Below are positions 46,892-56,112 of a stretch of DNA of 64,000 nucleotides, one piece after another. Origin of the DNA: Paracoccus sp. (in: a-proteobacteria) (GTDB lineage: Bacteria; Pseudomonadota; Alphaproteobacteria; Rhodobacterales; Rhodobacteraceae). The position numbers and the translations under genes were made by a program. The stretch covers positions 62,001-126,000 of the forward strand of contig NZ_JAUNTJ010000005.1 of NCBI RefSeq assembly GCF_030538755.1, read 5' to 3'. How positions within the stretch are numbered: position 1 is the first letter of the stretch; each line of letters opens with the position of its first letter. The notes beneath the pieces are model-generated. The model searched no databases. It saw only the letters and a program-made list of their open reading frames with translations, and was not told the origin of the DNA.

Positions 46892-48477
46892 ACCAGCCGT
46901 TCCAGTTGCAATCCCGGCGCAGCGTCCAGAAGGCTGCGGGTATAGTCCTCCTGCGGATGCAGGAAAACCTGATCGACCGACCCCAGTTCAACGATCCTGC
47001 CCTTTTGCATCACCGCGATGCGGTCACAGATCTTGCCCGCCACGCGCAGGTCATGCGTGACGAAGATCATCGTCAATCCCAGACACTGCTTCAGTTCATC
47101 AAGCAGGTCCAGCACCTGCGCCTGAACCGACACGTCCAGCGCGGAAACCGCCTCGTCGGCGACGATGATTTCTGGTTCCAGCGCCAATGCCCGTGCGATA
47201 CCGATCCGCTGACGCTGCCCCCCCGAGAATTCATGCGGGAAGCGATCCATCGCACTTTCCTTCAGCCCCACCAGCAGCAGCAATTGCCGGGCACGGGCAA
47301 TCGCATCGGCACGGGTCTTGCCATGCGCCATCGGCCCCTCGGTCAGGATGCGGCCGATTCTGGCACGCGGATTCAGCGAGGCATAAGGGTCCTGAAAGAT
47401 CATCTGGATCCGCTTGCGATGTGCCCTCAATGCCGCCCCGCGCAATTTGGATATGTCCTTTCCGTCCATCTGAATGCTGCCGCTGTCAGGCTGCATCAAC
47501 TGCACGATAGCCCGGCCCAGCGTGGACTTGCCCGAACCGGATTCGCCTACGATGCCCAATGTCTCGCCCCGCATCAGATCGACCGAGACATTGTCACTGG
47601 CCCTGACCACCCGGTCGCCGGTGCGGAACTCCTTGACCAGATCAAGCACCCGCAAGATGGGTTGTTCTTGCGTCTGGGCCGCGTTCAATTCGACCGACGG
47701 AATAGCGTCGATCAGGCGGCGGGTATAAGGATGATCGGGATCGCTCAGAACCTTCGAGGCCGGGCCCTGTTCAACCAGTTCCCCAAGCTCGATAACCGCC
47801 ACATCATCGGCGATTTCCGCAACCACACCAAAATCATGGGTGACGAACATCACTGCCATGCCGTGCCGGTCCTGCAATTCCCTGATAAGCTTGAGGATCT
47901 GCGCCTGGGTGGTGACATCCAGCGCAGTCGTCGGCTCGTCCGCAATCAGCACCTTTGGTTCCAGCGCCAGTGCCATGGCGATCACCACGCGCTGTCTTTG
48001 GCCGCCCGAAAGCTGGAACGGATAGGCATATTGCGCCTTTTCGGGATCGGGAATGCCCACCTCGCGCAGCAGGTGCAGCGCGCGGGCAGCACGCTCGGGC
48101 GGCGTCAGCTTGCCATGCGCCTCGAACACTTCAGCAATCTGGGCACCGATGCGCATCAACGGGTTCAGCGCGGTCATCGGCTCCTGAAAGATCATTGCGA
48201 TGGCCTGCCCGCGCAGTTCCTGGAATTGCTCTTCGGTCAGGTCGGTGATGTCACGGCCCTGAAAGACAATACGCCCGCCGCCAATAATGATCCCCTTGGG
48301 CAAAAGTCCCATCACGGCATTGGCAGACATCGATTTTCCCGACCCGGATTCACCCACGACACACAATGTGCGCCCGGCATAGAGATTCAGCGAGACATCA
48401 CGGATCGCATACGGACGATCCGCGCCTTTCGGCAGGTCGATCGTCAGCTCTTCGATGCAAAGTGTCGGTTCCATCAT
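46888..48477 (-). CDS. Peptide/nickel-type ABC transporter, fused double ATP-binding protein (DppD-DppF)
   Basis: Single polypeptide of 529 residues with two complete ATPase modules. First: Walker A GESGSGKSMSAN, signature LSGGQRQRVVIAMAL, Walker B VLIADEPTTALDV. Second, from about residue 270: GESGSGKSTLGRA, FSGGQRQRIGIARAL, IIVADEAVSALDV. Each is followed by the oligopeptide-transporter tail (HPYTRRLIDAIPS and EDYTRSLLDAAPG). Fused DppDF-type proteins are common in alphaproteobacteria. It energises uptake through the two permeases encoded upstream. Confidence 0.95.
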   Translation of the reverse strand: MMEPTLCIEELTIDLPKGADRPYAIRDVSLNLYAGRTLCVVGESGSGKSMSANAVMGLLPKGIIIGGGRIVFQGRDITDLTEEQFQELRGQAIAMIFQEPMTALNPLMRIGAQIAEVFEAHGKLTPPERAARALHLLREVGIPDPEKAQYAYPFQLSGGQRQRVVIAMALALEPKVLIADEPTTALDVTTQAQILKLIRELQDRHGMAVMFVTHDFGVVAEIADDVAVIELGELVEQGPASKVLSDPDHPYTRRLIDAIPSVELNAAQTQEQPILRVLDLVKEFRTGDRVVRASDNVSVDLMRGETLGIVGESGSGKSTLGRAIVQLMQPDSGSIQMDGKDISKLRGAALRAHRKRIQMIFQDPYASLNPRARIGRILTEGPMAHGKTRADAIARARQLLLLVGLKESAMDRFPHEFSGGQRQRIGIARALALEPEIIVADEAVSALDVSVQAQVLDLLDELKQCLGLTMIFVTHDLRVAGKICDRIAVMQKGRIVELGSVDQVFLHPQEDYTRSLLDAAPGLQLERLV

Positions 48478-48487
48478 CCCCTTCCCG

Positions 48488-49327
48488 TCAAGAGCGGCGG
48501 CGCGACAGGCGCGGATTGAGGGCGTCGTTCAGGCTTTCCCCGATCAGGTTCAGGGCCAGCACGGTGATGAGGATGGCAACGCCGGGAAAGAAGGACAGCC
48601 ACCACGCCTGCCGGATCACTGTCCGAGCAGCCCCGATCATGTAACCCCAGCTCATCATGTTCGGATCGCCCAACCCAAGAAAGGACAGCGAGCTTTCCAG
48701 AAGGATCGCCGAGGCCACCATCAGCGAGGCCATCACGATTATCGGGGAAACCGCATTGGGCAGCACCTGCCGCGTAATAATCTGGCTGGCGGGAAGGCCC
48801 TGAAGAATTGCCGCCTCGACATATTCGCGCTTGCGCAGTGACATCACCTCGCTTCGGACCAGCCGCGCGACAGGCGGCCAGGATACAACGGCGATGGCAA
48901 GAGTGATGGACACGACCGAAGGCTGAAAGATCGCCACGATGACAATGGCCAGCGCAAAGCTGGGAACAGTCTGAAAGAATTCGGTAATGCGCATCAGCGC
49001 GTCATCTATCCATCCGCCAAAATAGCCCGCCAAAGCACCGATTGGAATACCCATCAGCAATGCGGCAAGGGTAGAAACAAGCCCGACCAGCAGCGATACC
49101 CGTGCGCCATACGCAAGCCCGGCGGCCACATTGCGTCCCACAGTATCGGTGCCGAGCGGGAAATCGGTGTTCTCAAACGGCGGCAGAAACGGCCGTTGCG
49201 CCATTTGCCAGGGACTGCCAGGAAACAGCAGCGGCGCGGTCAGCGCCACGATGACGACCACAGCCAGCAACACCAGCCCGATAACTCCGCCGCGATTGCT
49301 TGCAAAGCGATGCCAGAAGTCCTTCAT
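48488..49327 (-). CDS. Peptide-type ABC transporter permease (DppC family)
   Basis: Permease of 279 residues with the DppC layout: short cytoplasmic N-terminus, helix GVIGLVLLAVVVIVALTAPL, periplasmic loop ending FPLGTDTVGRNVAAGLAYGAR, and the coupling motif EAAILQGLPASQIITRQVLP. The end shows GAARTVIRQAWWLSFFPG. It lies 10 nt from the ATPase gene and 12 nt from the DppB-like gene. Confidence 0.95.
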   Translation of the reverse strand: MKDFWHRFASNRGGVIGLVLLAVVVIVALTAPLLFPGSPWQMAQRPFLPPFENTDFPLGTDTVGRNVAAGLAYGARVSLLVGLVSTLAALLMGIPIGALAGYFGGWIDDALMRITEFFQTVPSFALAIVIVAIFQPSVVSITLAIAVVSWPPVARLVRSEVMSLRKREYVEAAILQGLPASQIITRQVLPNAVSPIIVMASLMVASAILLESSLSFLGLGDPNMMSWGYMIGAARTVIRQAWWLSFFPGVAILITVLALNLIGESLNDALNPRLSRRRS

Positions 49328-49339
49328 CGTCGTCTCCCT

Positions 49340-50314
49340 TCACTGTGCGCGGATGCGGGGATCGACGACCCCGTAGATGAGGTCGGTAATCATGTTGAAG
49401 ACGATCACCATCGCAGCCGATACGAAGAAGACCCCCAGCAGCACATTGTAATCGCGTTGGGTCAGCGCCTCGAACATCAGCCGACCGATGCCGGGCCAGG
49501 CGAATACAGTTTCGGTCAGCACCGCGCCGCCAACAAGCTGGCCCGCCTGAAGCCCGGCCAGCGTGACGATGGGCAGCAGTGCATTGCGCAGGACGTGACG
49601 GCGCTGGATCACCCCCGGCGCAAGCCCCTTGGCGCGGGCCGTCTTGACAAAATCCATCTGGCTGACTTCCAGCATTGAGGCCCGCGTCATCCGCGAATAG
49701 ACGGCAGTGAAGAACAACCCCAGCGACAACGCCGGCAAGATCAGGTGGCGGGCAATGTCCAGTGCCCGCGCCATCCCGGTATAGCCCGAGCCAACGGTCT
49801 CGAACCCGAAGGGCGGCAGCCAGCCCAGCGTAACCGAAAACAGCAACACCCCCATCAGCGCCGCCCAGAACAGTGGCGTCGCGTAAAACAGCAACGCCAG
49901 TGCCGAAATGACCGTATCCGACCAGTGCCCGACACGGCTGGCGGCCAGCACTCCGGCGAAAATGCCAAAGACCAAAGAGATTACGAAAGCTGCCACAGTC
50001 AACAGCAGTGTCGCCGGAAGCCGGTCGAGGATCAGGTCCAGCACCGGCATTTGCTGCCGATAGGAATAGCCCAGATCGAGCCGCACGACATCGCTGACAT
50101 AACGCCATAACTGCACATAGAGTGGCTGATCCAGACCAAACTTCTCGCGCAATTGCTGTAAGAACAGTTCATCGGTTGCGCCCGCCTCTCCTGCCATGAC
50201 TGTCGCGGGATCACCGGGGGCGGCATGAATAAGAAGGAAATTCAAAACGAGAATGGCCAGCAGCACAATGGCTGCCTTGACCAATCGTCCGACGATACGG
50301 GTGACGATTTTCAT
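49340..50314 (-). CDS. Peptide-type ABC transporter permease (DppB family)
   Basis: Permease of 324 residues typical of DppB: first helix IVLLAILVLNFLLIHAAPGD, the segment REKFGLDQPLYVQLWRY, SYRQQMPVLDLILDRLPATL and the coupling loop DFVKTARAKGLAPGVIQRRH. Together with the DppC-like subunit it forms the transmembrane channel. A hairpin with a T-run separates it from the binding-protein gene upstream. Confidence 0.95.
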   Translation of the reverse strand: MKIVTRIVGRLVKAAIVLLAILVLNFLLIHAAPGDPATVMAGEAGATDELFLQQLREKFGLDQPLYVQLWRYVSDVVRLDLGYSYRQQMPVLDLILDRLPATLLLTVAAFVISLVFGIFAGVLAASRVGHWSDTVISALALLFYATPLFWAALMGVLLFSVTLGWLPPFGFETVGSGYTGMARALDIARHLILPALSLGLFFTAVYSRMTRASMLEVSQMDFVKTARAKGLAPGVIQRRHVLRNALLPIVTLAGLQAGQLVGGAVLTETVFAWPGIGRLMFEALTQRDYNVLLGVFFVSAAMVIVFNMITDLIYGVVDPRIRAQ

Positions 50315-50336
50315 CGGAAAGCCTCTTTACCAGAAT

Positions 50337-50366
50337 TGAAAAGCCCGACGCGATGACCGCCGGGCC
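50337..50366 (-). terminator. Hairpin with T-run between binding-protein and permease genes
   Basis: On the minus strand GCCCGGCGG and a downstream CGTCGGGC pair around a short loop and TTTTC follows. It lies 8 nt past the binding-protein stop and is probably a partial terminator that lowers permease expression relative to the binding protein. Confidence 0.5.
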
Positions 50367-50373
50367 TGTCCAA

Positions 50374-51924
50374 TCACCTTTCGATATAGGCGTTCTTGAA
50401 ACCGTCATTGAGACCTATTCCGGTGGTCACCAACCCTTTGACATTGCAGCGAGTGATGGTCGGGAAGGACATATCCATCAGCCAGGCGACGGGCACATCC
50501 TCGGAAAGCACCTTCTGCACTTCGGTATAGGCGGCTGTGCGTTCGTCCTGATCAATCGTATTCGCGCCCTGCCCGAACAGCTTATCCACTTCGGGGTTCG
50601 CATAGCCCTCGACATTGTTGAAGGGCGACCCTTTGGCGATATTGCTGGAAACGTAAACGCGTGAAACCCCCAGCGCCGGGTCGCCATACTGGTACAGATA
50701 GGTGGGCGAGATGTCGAAATCCCACTCGGACAAACGCTGGTTCCAGCCCGCGACATCGGTCGCAGCGATGCTCACATTGATGCCGACATCGGACAGGTTC
50801 TGCCGGATCACCTCGGACAGCCGCATCCAGGACTCGCCATAGGGCATCGGCACCAGATCCAGCGCCTCACCGCCATAACCCGAGGCCGCGACCAATTCCC
50901 TCGCCTTTTCAGGATCATAGGCATATGGCTCAAGAGAGTCATCACGATACCTGGTCGAAGCGGCAAAAGGACCGTTTGGAACGCTGCCCATGCCGTTCCA
51001 CAGGGCGTCGATGATGAACTGCCGATCAATGGCATACATAACCGCCTGTCGCAATTCCTTGCTGGCAAGGGGCGAATCCTCGCGATTGTTCAGCCACAGC
51101 CAGGACTGGACGCTGAAAAATTCCCACCCCGATTCGGTGACACAGGTATTGTCCAGCGCGGCGATGCGCGGCACGTCGAAATTCTCGATCGAGCCGCCGG
51201 GAAGAATGTCAACACGACCCGTCTCGAACGCCACGGCGCGCGAGGCTGCATCGGGGATCACATGCCAGTATATCTCATCCAGATAAGGCTTACCCTCGTC
51301 CCAGTAGTCCGCATTTTTTACCAGCTTGATGTAGGATCCCTTGACCCATTCATCCAGCTTGAACGGCCCGGTGCCGATGGGCGTGTTATTGGCCGGGTTG
51401 GTCTGGAAATTGGTGCCTTTGTAGATATGTTCGGGAATGATCGGCATCGTGCCGACCTCGAAGGCGTTCAGGAACGGTCCGAACGGCGACTTGAGGGTAA
51501 AGACGACGGTATTGTCATCCGGCGCCTCGATCGAAGCCAGATGTTCAAGGATGGCGCGGAAACGCGGGTGGTTTTCGCGCAGGAACACATCTGCGCTGAA
51601 CACAACATCCGCTGACGAAAAAGGCGCGCCGTCATGCCATTTGACATCGTCTTCCAGATTGAACGTATAGGTCAGCCCGTCGTCCGAAACGGTCCAGCTC
51701 TTGGCCAGCGATGGCATTGGCTGAAGATCCGTGTCGTAGCGCAGCAACCCTTCGTAGATATTGCCGGCCACCATTTGCGTCGGTGCGTTCTGGACCAAAC
51801 CCAACATCAGGCTGGGCGGCTCGGGCTGCACCACGACATTGGCGCGCCCACCCTGCACCGGCTCGGCCGAGGCTGATGCCCATGGCAGGATGGCAGTGAC
51901 CGCTGCAAGTAGGAATCGGTTCAT
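50374..51924 (-). CDS. Peptide-type ABC transporter substrate-binding protein (SBP family 5)
   Basis: Periplasmic binding protein of 516 residues with a signal peptide (MNRFLLAAVTAILPWASA) cleaved near ASAEP. SBP_bac_5 features: IYEGLLRYDTDLQPMPSLA, AKSWTVSDDGLTYTFNLED, VKWHDGAPFSSADVVFS, and NTPIGTGPFKLDEWVKGSY. Cluster C proteins carry peptides, opines or other substrates. First gene of the operon that ends with a hydroxyacid dehydrogenase and a deacetylase, which hints at an N-acylated compound rather than a plain peptide. Confidence 0.94.
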   Translation of the reverse strand: MNRFLLAAVTAILPWASASAEPVQGGRANVVVQPEPPSLMLGLVQNAPTQMVAGNIYEGLLRYDTDLQPMPSLAKSWTVSDDGLTYTFNLEDDVKWHDGAPFSSADVVFSADVFLRENHPRFRAILEHLASIEAPDDNTVVFTLKSPFGPFLNAFEVGTMPIIPEHIYKGTNFQTNPANNTPIGTGPFKLDEWVKGSYIKLVKNADYWDEGKPYLDEIYWHVIPDAASRAVAFETGRVDILPGGSIENFDVPRIAALDNTCVTESGWEFFSVQSWLWLNNREDSPLASKELRQAVMYAIDRQFIIDALWNGMGSVPNGPFAASTRYRDDSLEPYAYDPEKARELVAASGYGGEALDLVPMPYGESWMRLSEVIRQNLSDVGINVSIAATDVAGWNQRLSEWDFDISPTYLYQYGDPALGVSRVYVSSNIAKGSPFNNVEGYANPEVDKLFGQGANTIDQDERTAAYTEVQKVLSEDVPVAWLMDMSFPTITRCNVKGLVTTGIGLNDGFKNAYIER

Positions 51925-52042
51925 TATCGTCTTTCCCTGTCTGAAATTTTACGCGCTTCCTGTCTGCGATGAAGACGGCAACCACAGAATTTCGGTAAAA
52001 CAGCATACGAAGAACTCAACTTTCCGACAAATAGGCCAAAGC

Positions 52043-52055
52043 TATCGCTATGATA
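52043..52055. promoter_or_regulatory. LysR-box-like site TATCGCTATGATA upstream of the peptide-type operon
   Basis: A 4+5+4 inverted repeat fitting T-N11-A, 119 nt before the binding-protein start. The divergently oriented LysR gene at 52509 is the natural candidate to bind it; this is inference. Confidence 0.45.
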
Positions 52056-52154
52056 AGCGGAGATCCGGCCCTTGCGGAGCTGCCCAATTTTAGTGCACGG
52101 CTCGATCCACATGTCCGGGGGGCTGCCCCATACCATCATCTGCCTGACGCAGCG

Positions 52155-52290
52155 CGACGCTGACCGCGCTGGACGATCTGTCACTGGCGACGGGACACCT
52201 GATCTGGTCACAGAAAACGGTCGCGGCAAAAGCACGGCTGTCAAAATCATGCCGGGCCTGTTGCCGCCGGATAATGGCGCGGCAGGGCCG
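52155..52290 (+). pseudogene. Fragment of a sugar-type ABC transporter ATPase gene
   Basis: One frame reads TLTALDDLSLATG, the start typical of RbsA-like ATPases, and after a frame change another reads VTENGRGKSTAVKIMPGLLP with the Walker A lysine. Nothing else of the roughly 500-residue protein is present. It lies in the 584-nt gap between the peptide-type operon and the LysR gene, whose remaining sequence shows no other gene. Confidence 0.6.
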
Positions 52291-52508
52291 CCGGGATGGC
52301 TGCGCCTTCGCGCCTTGTTGCGGTTTTGGGTGACCCAAATTCATCAAGATGCCAATCCCGCCCCATCAAGCCATCAATCATTTCGTATGTTGCACGTTTC
52401 CAGCCGGGCCATGACAGCCCATACGACCGTTATCCGGTGTTTCGCGGATAACGGCCTTTTCTCGTCGCCCGTGTCAGTGCAAGCTGCCATGGCACGACCT
52501 CATCCAAT

Positions 52509-53456
52509 ATGGCCAAAACCATGCCGACCCGGCCCGCCCTCGCCGATCTGAACTGGAACCTGCTGCGCAACTTCTGCGTCATCGCCGAAGAGAAAGGGAT
52601 CACCCGCGCCGCCAAAAAGCTGAACATGAGCCAGCCCTCCGTAAGCCTTGCCTTGCAGAAGCTGGAAGAACAACTGGGTTGCCAGCTTGTCTTTCGCGGC
52701 AGCCGGCATTTCGCCCTGACCCTGCGCGGCGAAAAGATCTATCAAGAATGCGCCGAAATGCTGCGCAGCGTGGATCGGATCGGTATCCTTTCCAAAGGAC
52801 GCAACGATGAAGAGTTCGGAGAGCTTCACCTTGGCATTATCAGCCATCTGCGCTCACCGCTGGTGGACGAGGCGCTGCGGCTGTATCATCAGCGCCACCC
52901 CTCGATCACCTGGCGGATCGAAGTGCAGAACTCTCTGGAAATCGTGCGCCGGATTACCCAGGAAAAGACCGGGATCGGCATTTGTCTGCTGACCAAACCG
53001 ATGATAAATCTGGAATGCCGCCATCTGTTTCGTGAAGAATTCGGCGTGTTTTGCGGCGCCGAACACCCGCTGTTCGGCCGAACCGAGGTCTCGGCGCGCG
53101 AGCTGGTGCAGGAGCCGTTCGTCACCTTCACCTGTGCCGCCGAGGGCATGGGGCTGGAACCGATGGTCATGCTGAGGGATGGCCTGGGGCTAGGTCGCAG
53201 GATCAGCGGATCAAGCCATGACACGGAAGAAATCCGGCGCATGATCGTTGTGGGCCTGGGCATCGGCATCCTGCCAGTAGACTCGATCACCAAAGAGGTC
53301 GAAAGCGGTCAGCTCTGGCCCCTCCGGCTTGTCGAGCAGCCGCTGGGCGCGGATGTCTATCTGGTCTGCAACACCTTCAGCCAGCTTACCGCGCCGGAAC
53401 AGAAATTCGTGGATCTGCTGGATGAGTTGCTGAAACTCTATCCTGAAATGATCTAG
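52509..53456 (+). CDS. LysR family regulator
   Basis: LysR-type protein of 315 residues. DNA-binding part: LLRNFCVIAEEKGITRAAKK, LNMSQPSVSLALQKLEEQLG, FALTLRGEKIYQECAEML. The effector domain opens with GELHLGIISHLRSPLVDEAL and includes IVVGLGIGILPVDSIT. Oriented away from the transporter operon; the intervening DNA contains a LysR-box-like dyad and a decayed ATPase fragment, so the original neighbour may have been lost. Confidence 0.9.
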   Translation: MAKTMPTRPALADLNWNLLRNFCVIAEEKGITRAAKKLNMSQPSVSLALQKLEEQLGCQLVFRGSRHFALTLRGEKIYQECAEMLRSVDRIGILSKGRNDEEFGELHLGIISHLRSPLVDEALRLYHQRHPSITWRIEVQNSLEIVRRITQEKTGIGICLLTKPMINLECRHLFREEFGVFCGAEHPLFGRTEVSARELVQEPFVTFTCAAEGMGLEPMVMLRDGLGLGRRISGSSHDTEEIRRMIVVGLGIGILPVDSITKEVESGQLWPLRLVEQPLGADVYLVCNTFSQLTAPEQKFVDLLDELLKLYPEMI

Positions 53457-53813
53457 AAGGCGTTTTCATATAAAGGTTTTCCGTTTCGTCCAGGTTCTGC
53501 TTGAGAGTCGAAAACAAGATGATCTTGAACAGGCGAACGTTGACAAGCAGACAACGGAGGCGGATCAGGCCGCTTCTTCCGGGCCGGATCGACGGTCGAT
53601 ATTCACAGGCGCTGTGCCGTGGCGGCGCGCCATGTCGATCAATTCCGTGGCGGGCTGGCGGCCAGAATACATCGTGGGCTGCATCTGGTTCGCCGTCACA
53701 TCCGGTCGATGCGCCAACTGCCCCGGCCCGCCGGAGATGACGTCAGCAGGGCGGGCACTCTGGCAAGTTTCGTGCAAATGCTCTATGCGGCGATCAAAGT
53801 CAGAAGGTGTGTC
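53457..53813. other. About 350 bp without a recognised gene
   Basis: The plus-strand frame of ugd stays open back to 53619 and a minus-strand frame spans 53565-53777, but neither has a ribosome-binding site or a family match. The AGAAGG before the ugd ATG is the only clear signal. Possibly the end of a decayed gene. Confidence 0.35.
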
Positions 53814-54980
53814 ATGAAGATTTGTGTAGCAGGTTTGGGTTATGTCGGGCTGTCAATGGCTGTGCTGCTGGCGCAGCGGCATCAGGTCAGCGCGCTGGAA
53901 ATCGACGCGGATCGCGCCGCGCAGGTGAACGAGGGCGTCTCGCCCATCGAGGATGCCGACATCAGTGCCTTTCTGGCCGGGCGCGATCTGGACCTGACCG
54001 CGACCACCGATCCGGCGCAGGCGATGGCGGGGGCCGATTTTATCGTCATCGCCACGCCCACCAATTACGACAGCAAGACCAACCGTTTTGACACCTCCAG
54101 CGTTGAAGCCGTGATTGCGCTGGCTCGCCGGCACGCGCCCGAGGCCATGTCGGTGGTGAAATCGACCATCCCGGTGGGCTTTGTGTCCCGCGTGCGCGAG
54201 GAATTCGGCACCGACCGCATCATCTTTTCGCCCGAGTTCCTGCGCGAAGGTCAGGCGCTGCATGACAACCTGCACCCCTCGCGCATCGTGGTGGGCGATC
54301 ACGGACCCGAGGCACATCGCTTTGCCGAACTGCTGGTCGAGGGCGCCGAGAAAAAGGACATGCCGGTGCTGTTCACCGGCCCGGTCGAGGCCGAGGCGAT
54401 CAAGCTGTTTTCCAACACCTTTCTGGCGATGCGCGTGGCCTTTTTCAACGAACTGGACAGTTTCGCCGTGGCGCGCGGGCTGGACACGCGCGAAATCATC
54501 ACCGGCGTCAGCCTGGACCCGCGTGTGGGCACGCATTACAACAACCCCTCATTCGGTTATGGCGGCTATTGTCTGCCCAAGGACACCAAGCAATTGCTGG
54601 CCAATTACGCCGATGTGCCGCAGAACCTGATTGCGGCGGTGGTGGAATCCAACCGCACCCGCAAGGATTTCATCGCCGAACAGATCATCGCCCGCAAACC
54701 GCGCGTGGTCGGCATTCACCGGCTGGTGATGAAGGCCGGGTCCGACAATTTCCGCGACAGTTCGATTCAGGGCATCATGAAGCGGATCAAGGCGCGCGGC
54801 ATCGAATGTGTCGTTTATGAACCCGTGCTGGAGGACGATCATTTCTTCCATTCCCGCGTCGAACGCGATCTGGATGCGTTCAAGCGCGACTGCGATCTGA
54901 TTATCGCCAACCGCCTGTCGCCGGAACTGGAAGACGTGGCCGACAAGCTGTTCACCCGCGATCTGTTCGGGGTCAGCTGA
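53814..54980 (+). CDS. ugd: UDP-glucose 6-dehydrogenase
   Basis: Cytosolic enzyme of 388 residues converting UDP-glucose to UDP-glucuronate (EC 1.1.1.22) for surface polysaccharides. NAD-binding Rossmann motif [10 protein letters not shown] at the N-terminus, [47 protein letters not shown] and the catalytic cysteine in [12 protein letters not shown]. Length equals the short E. coli-type Ugd. AGAAGG precedes the ATG at 53814. Followed by glycosyltransferases. Confidence 0.96.
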   Translation: MKICVAGLGYVGLSMAVLLAQRHQVSALEIDADRAAQVNEGVSPIEDADISAFLAGRDLDLTATTDPAQAMAGADFIVIATPTNYDSKTNRFDTSSVEAVIALARRHAPEAMSVVKSTIPVGFVSRVREEFGTDRIIFSPEFLREGQALHDNLHPSRIVVGDHGPEAHRFAELLVEGAEKKDMPVLFTGPVEAEAIKLFSNTFLAMRVAFFNELDSFAVARGLDTREIITGVSLDPRVGTHYNNPSFGYGGYCLPKDTKQLLANYADVPQNLIAAVVESNRTRKDFIAEQIIARKPRVVGIHRLVMKAGSDNFRDSSIQGIMKRIKARGIECVVYEPVLEDDHFFHSRVERDLDAFKRDCDLIIANRLSPELEDVADKLFTRDLFGVS

Positions 54981-54992
54981 ACAAGGGCGGGA

Positions 54993-55039
54993 ATCGGGGC
55001 ACTGGAAACAGCCGCTGTGTCGGTTTACAAGGCCCCGAT
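54993..55039. other. Long-range inverted repeat after ugd
   Basis: ATCGGGGC (54993-55000) is complementary to GCCCCGAT (55032-55039) across 31 bases, between ugd and the first glycosyltransferase. It could form an mRNA stem; there is no T-run. Confidence 0.3.
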
Positions 55040-55089
55040 CAGGCGGGCCTGCCGGGCCTTGCATTGCCGCCGCTGACAAGGAGCGAGTC

Positions 55090-56094
55090 TTGACCAACAG
55101 CCCCGATGGCGCAGGTGCCGCGCCGGACATCAGCTTTGTCGTGCCCGTGTTCAACGCCGCGCCGCATCTGGAAAAGCTGACGGCCGAGATCCTGTCGCTG
55201 CACGATCACGGCCTGACGGTCGAGGTGATCTTTGTCGATGACGGATCGACCGATGACAGCCCCGGTATTCTGGCGGCTTTGGCGCAGCGGCACGATAACG
55301 TGACCGCCCTGACCAGCCCCGGCAACCGGGGTGCCGGTCTGGCCCGCAATCAGGGCTGGGATCATGTGCGCGGGCGCTATACCCTCTTTTTCGACGCCGA
55401 CGACGACCTGATGCCCGAGGTGATCGCCCCCGCGCTGGCCCGCATGGACGCCCTGCCTCAGGTGGACACCGCCATGTTCGCCTATCGCTATGAACGCGAG
55501 GAAACCGCCACCTTCACCGCCATGGGCCATGACGACGAAGCGATCCTGCGCGAAGCCCTGAACGGCACCGACGAGGCGGTTATCACGCTGGAACAGGCGC
55601 CGCGCCTGCTGCGGTTCACGAATTATCCGTGGAACAAGATCATCCGCACCGCGCATTTCCGCGAAACCGGCATCCGCTTTGGCTGCACCAAGGTGCATAA
55701 TGACGTGCTGGGCCATTGGTATTCGCTGATGTTCGCGCGCCAGATCATGGTAGTGAACCGGGTGATCTGCACCCATATCGTGCATCCCTCGGGCGGGAAC
55801 CTGACCAACCGCTTTGACCGCCAGCGGCTTCAGGTCTTTACCGCGATGAACGAATTGCTGGACCTGCTGGAACAGCATCCGCACCTGCGGCGGCGTTACG
55901 CGCATCACTTCTGGGGGCTGGCGCACCGGCTGGTCGTCTGGGCGCGCCCACGCCTGACCGGCGATCTGCGGCTGGAACTGGAAGACGGGTTCGCCGATCT
56001 GATCGCCCGCATCAGCCTGGACGATCTGGCCCGGATGCGCACGAAACACGCGCCGGGCCTTGCCCGTGCGCTGGTCAGCCAGATGATTGCCTGA
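55090..56094 (+). CDS. Glycosyltransferase family 2
   Basis: GT-A fold transferase of 334 residues starting at a TTG with AAGGAGCGA before it. Motifs: ISFVVPVFNAAPHLEKL, VEVIFVDDGSTDDSPGIL with the nucleotide-binding Asp, GNRGAGLARNQGWDHVRG and the DXD-type FFDADDDL. The C-terminal half (YPWNKIIRTAHF, HNDVLGHWYSLMFA) is typical of GT2 proteins of capsule and teichoic-acid-like clusters. Follows ugd, so UDP-glucuronate may be a donor in the same polysaccharide pathway. Confidence 0.92.
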   Translation: MTNSPDGAGAAPDISFVVPVFNAAPHLEKLTAEILSLHDHGLTVEVIFVDDGSTDDSPGILAALAQRHDNVTALTSPGNRGAGLARNQGWDHVRGRYTLFFDADDDLMPEVIAPALARMDALPQVDTAMFAYRYEREETATFTAMGHDDEAILREALNGTDEAVITLEQAPRLLRFTNYPWNKIIRTAHFRETGIRFGCTKVHNDVLGHWYSLMFARQIMVVNRVICTHIVHPSGGNLTNRFDRQRLQVFTAMNELLDLLEQHPHLRRRYAHHFWGLAHRLVVWARPRLTGDLRLELEDGFADLIARISLDDLARMRTKHAPGLARALVSQMIA

Positions 56095-56112
56095 GGGGAA
56101 ACGGAAACCGCC

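Noticed and set aside
53565-53777. Minus-strand 70-codon frame before ugd
   Set aside because: No ribosome-binding site and no family match; probably chance or decayed DNA.
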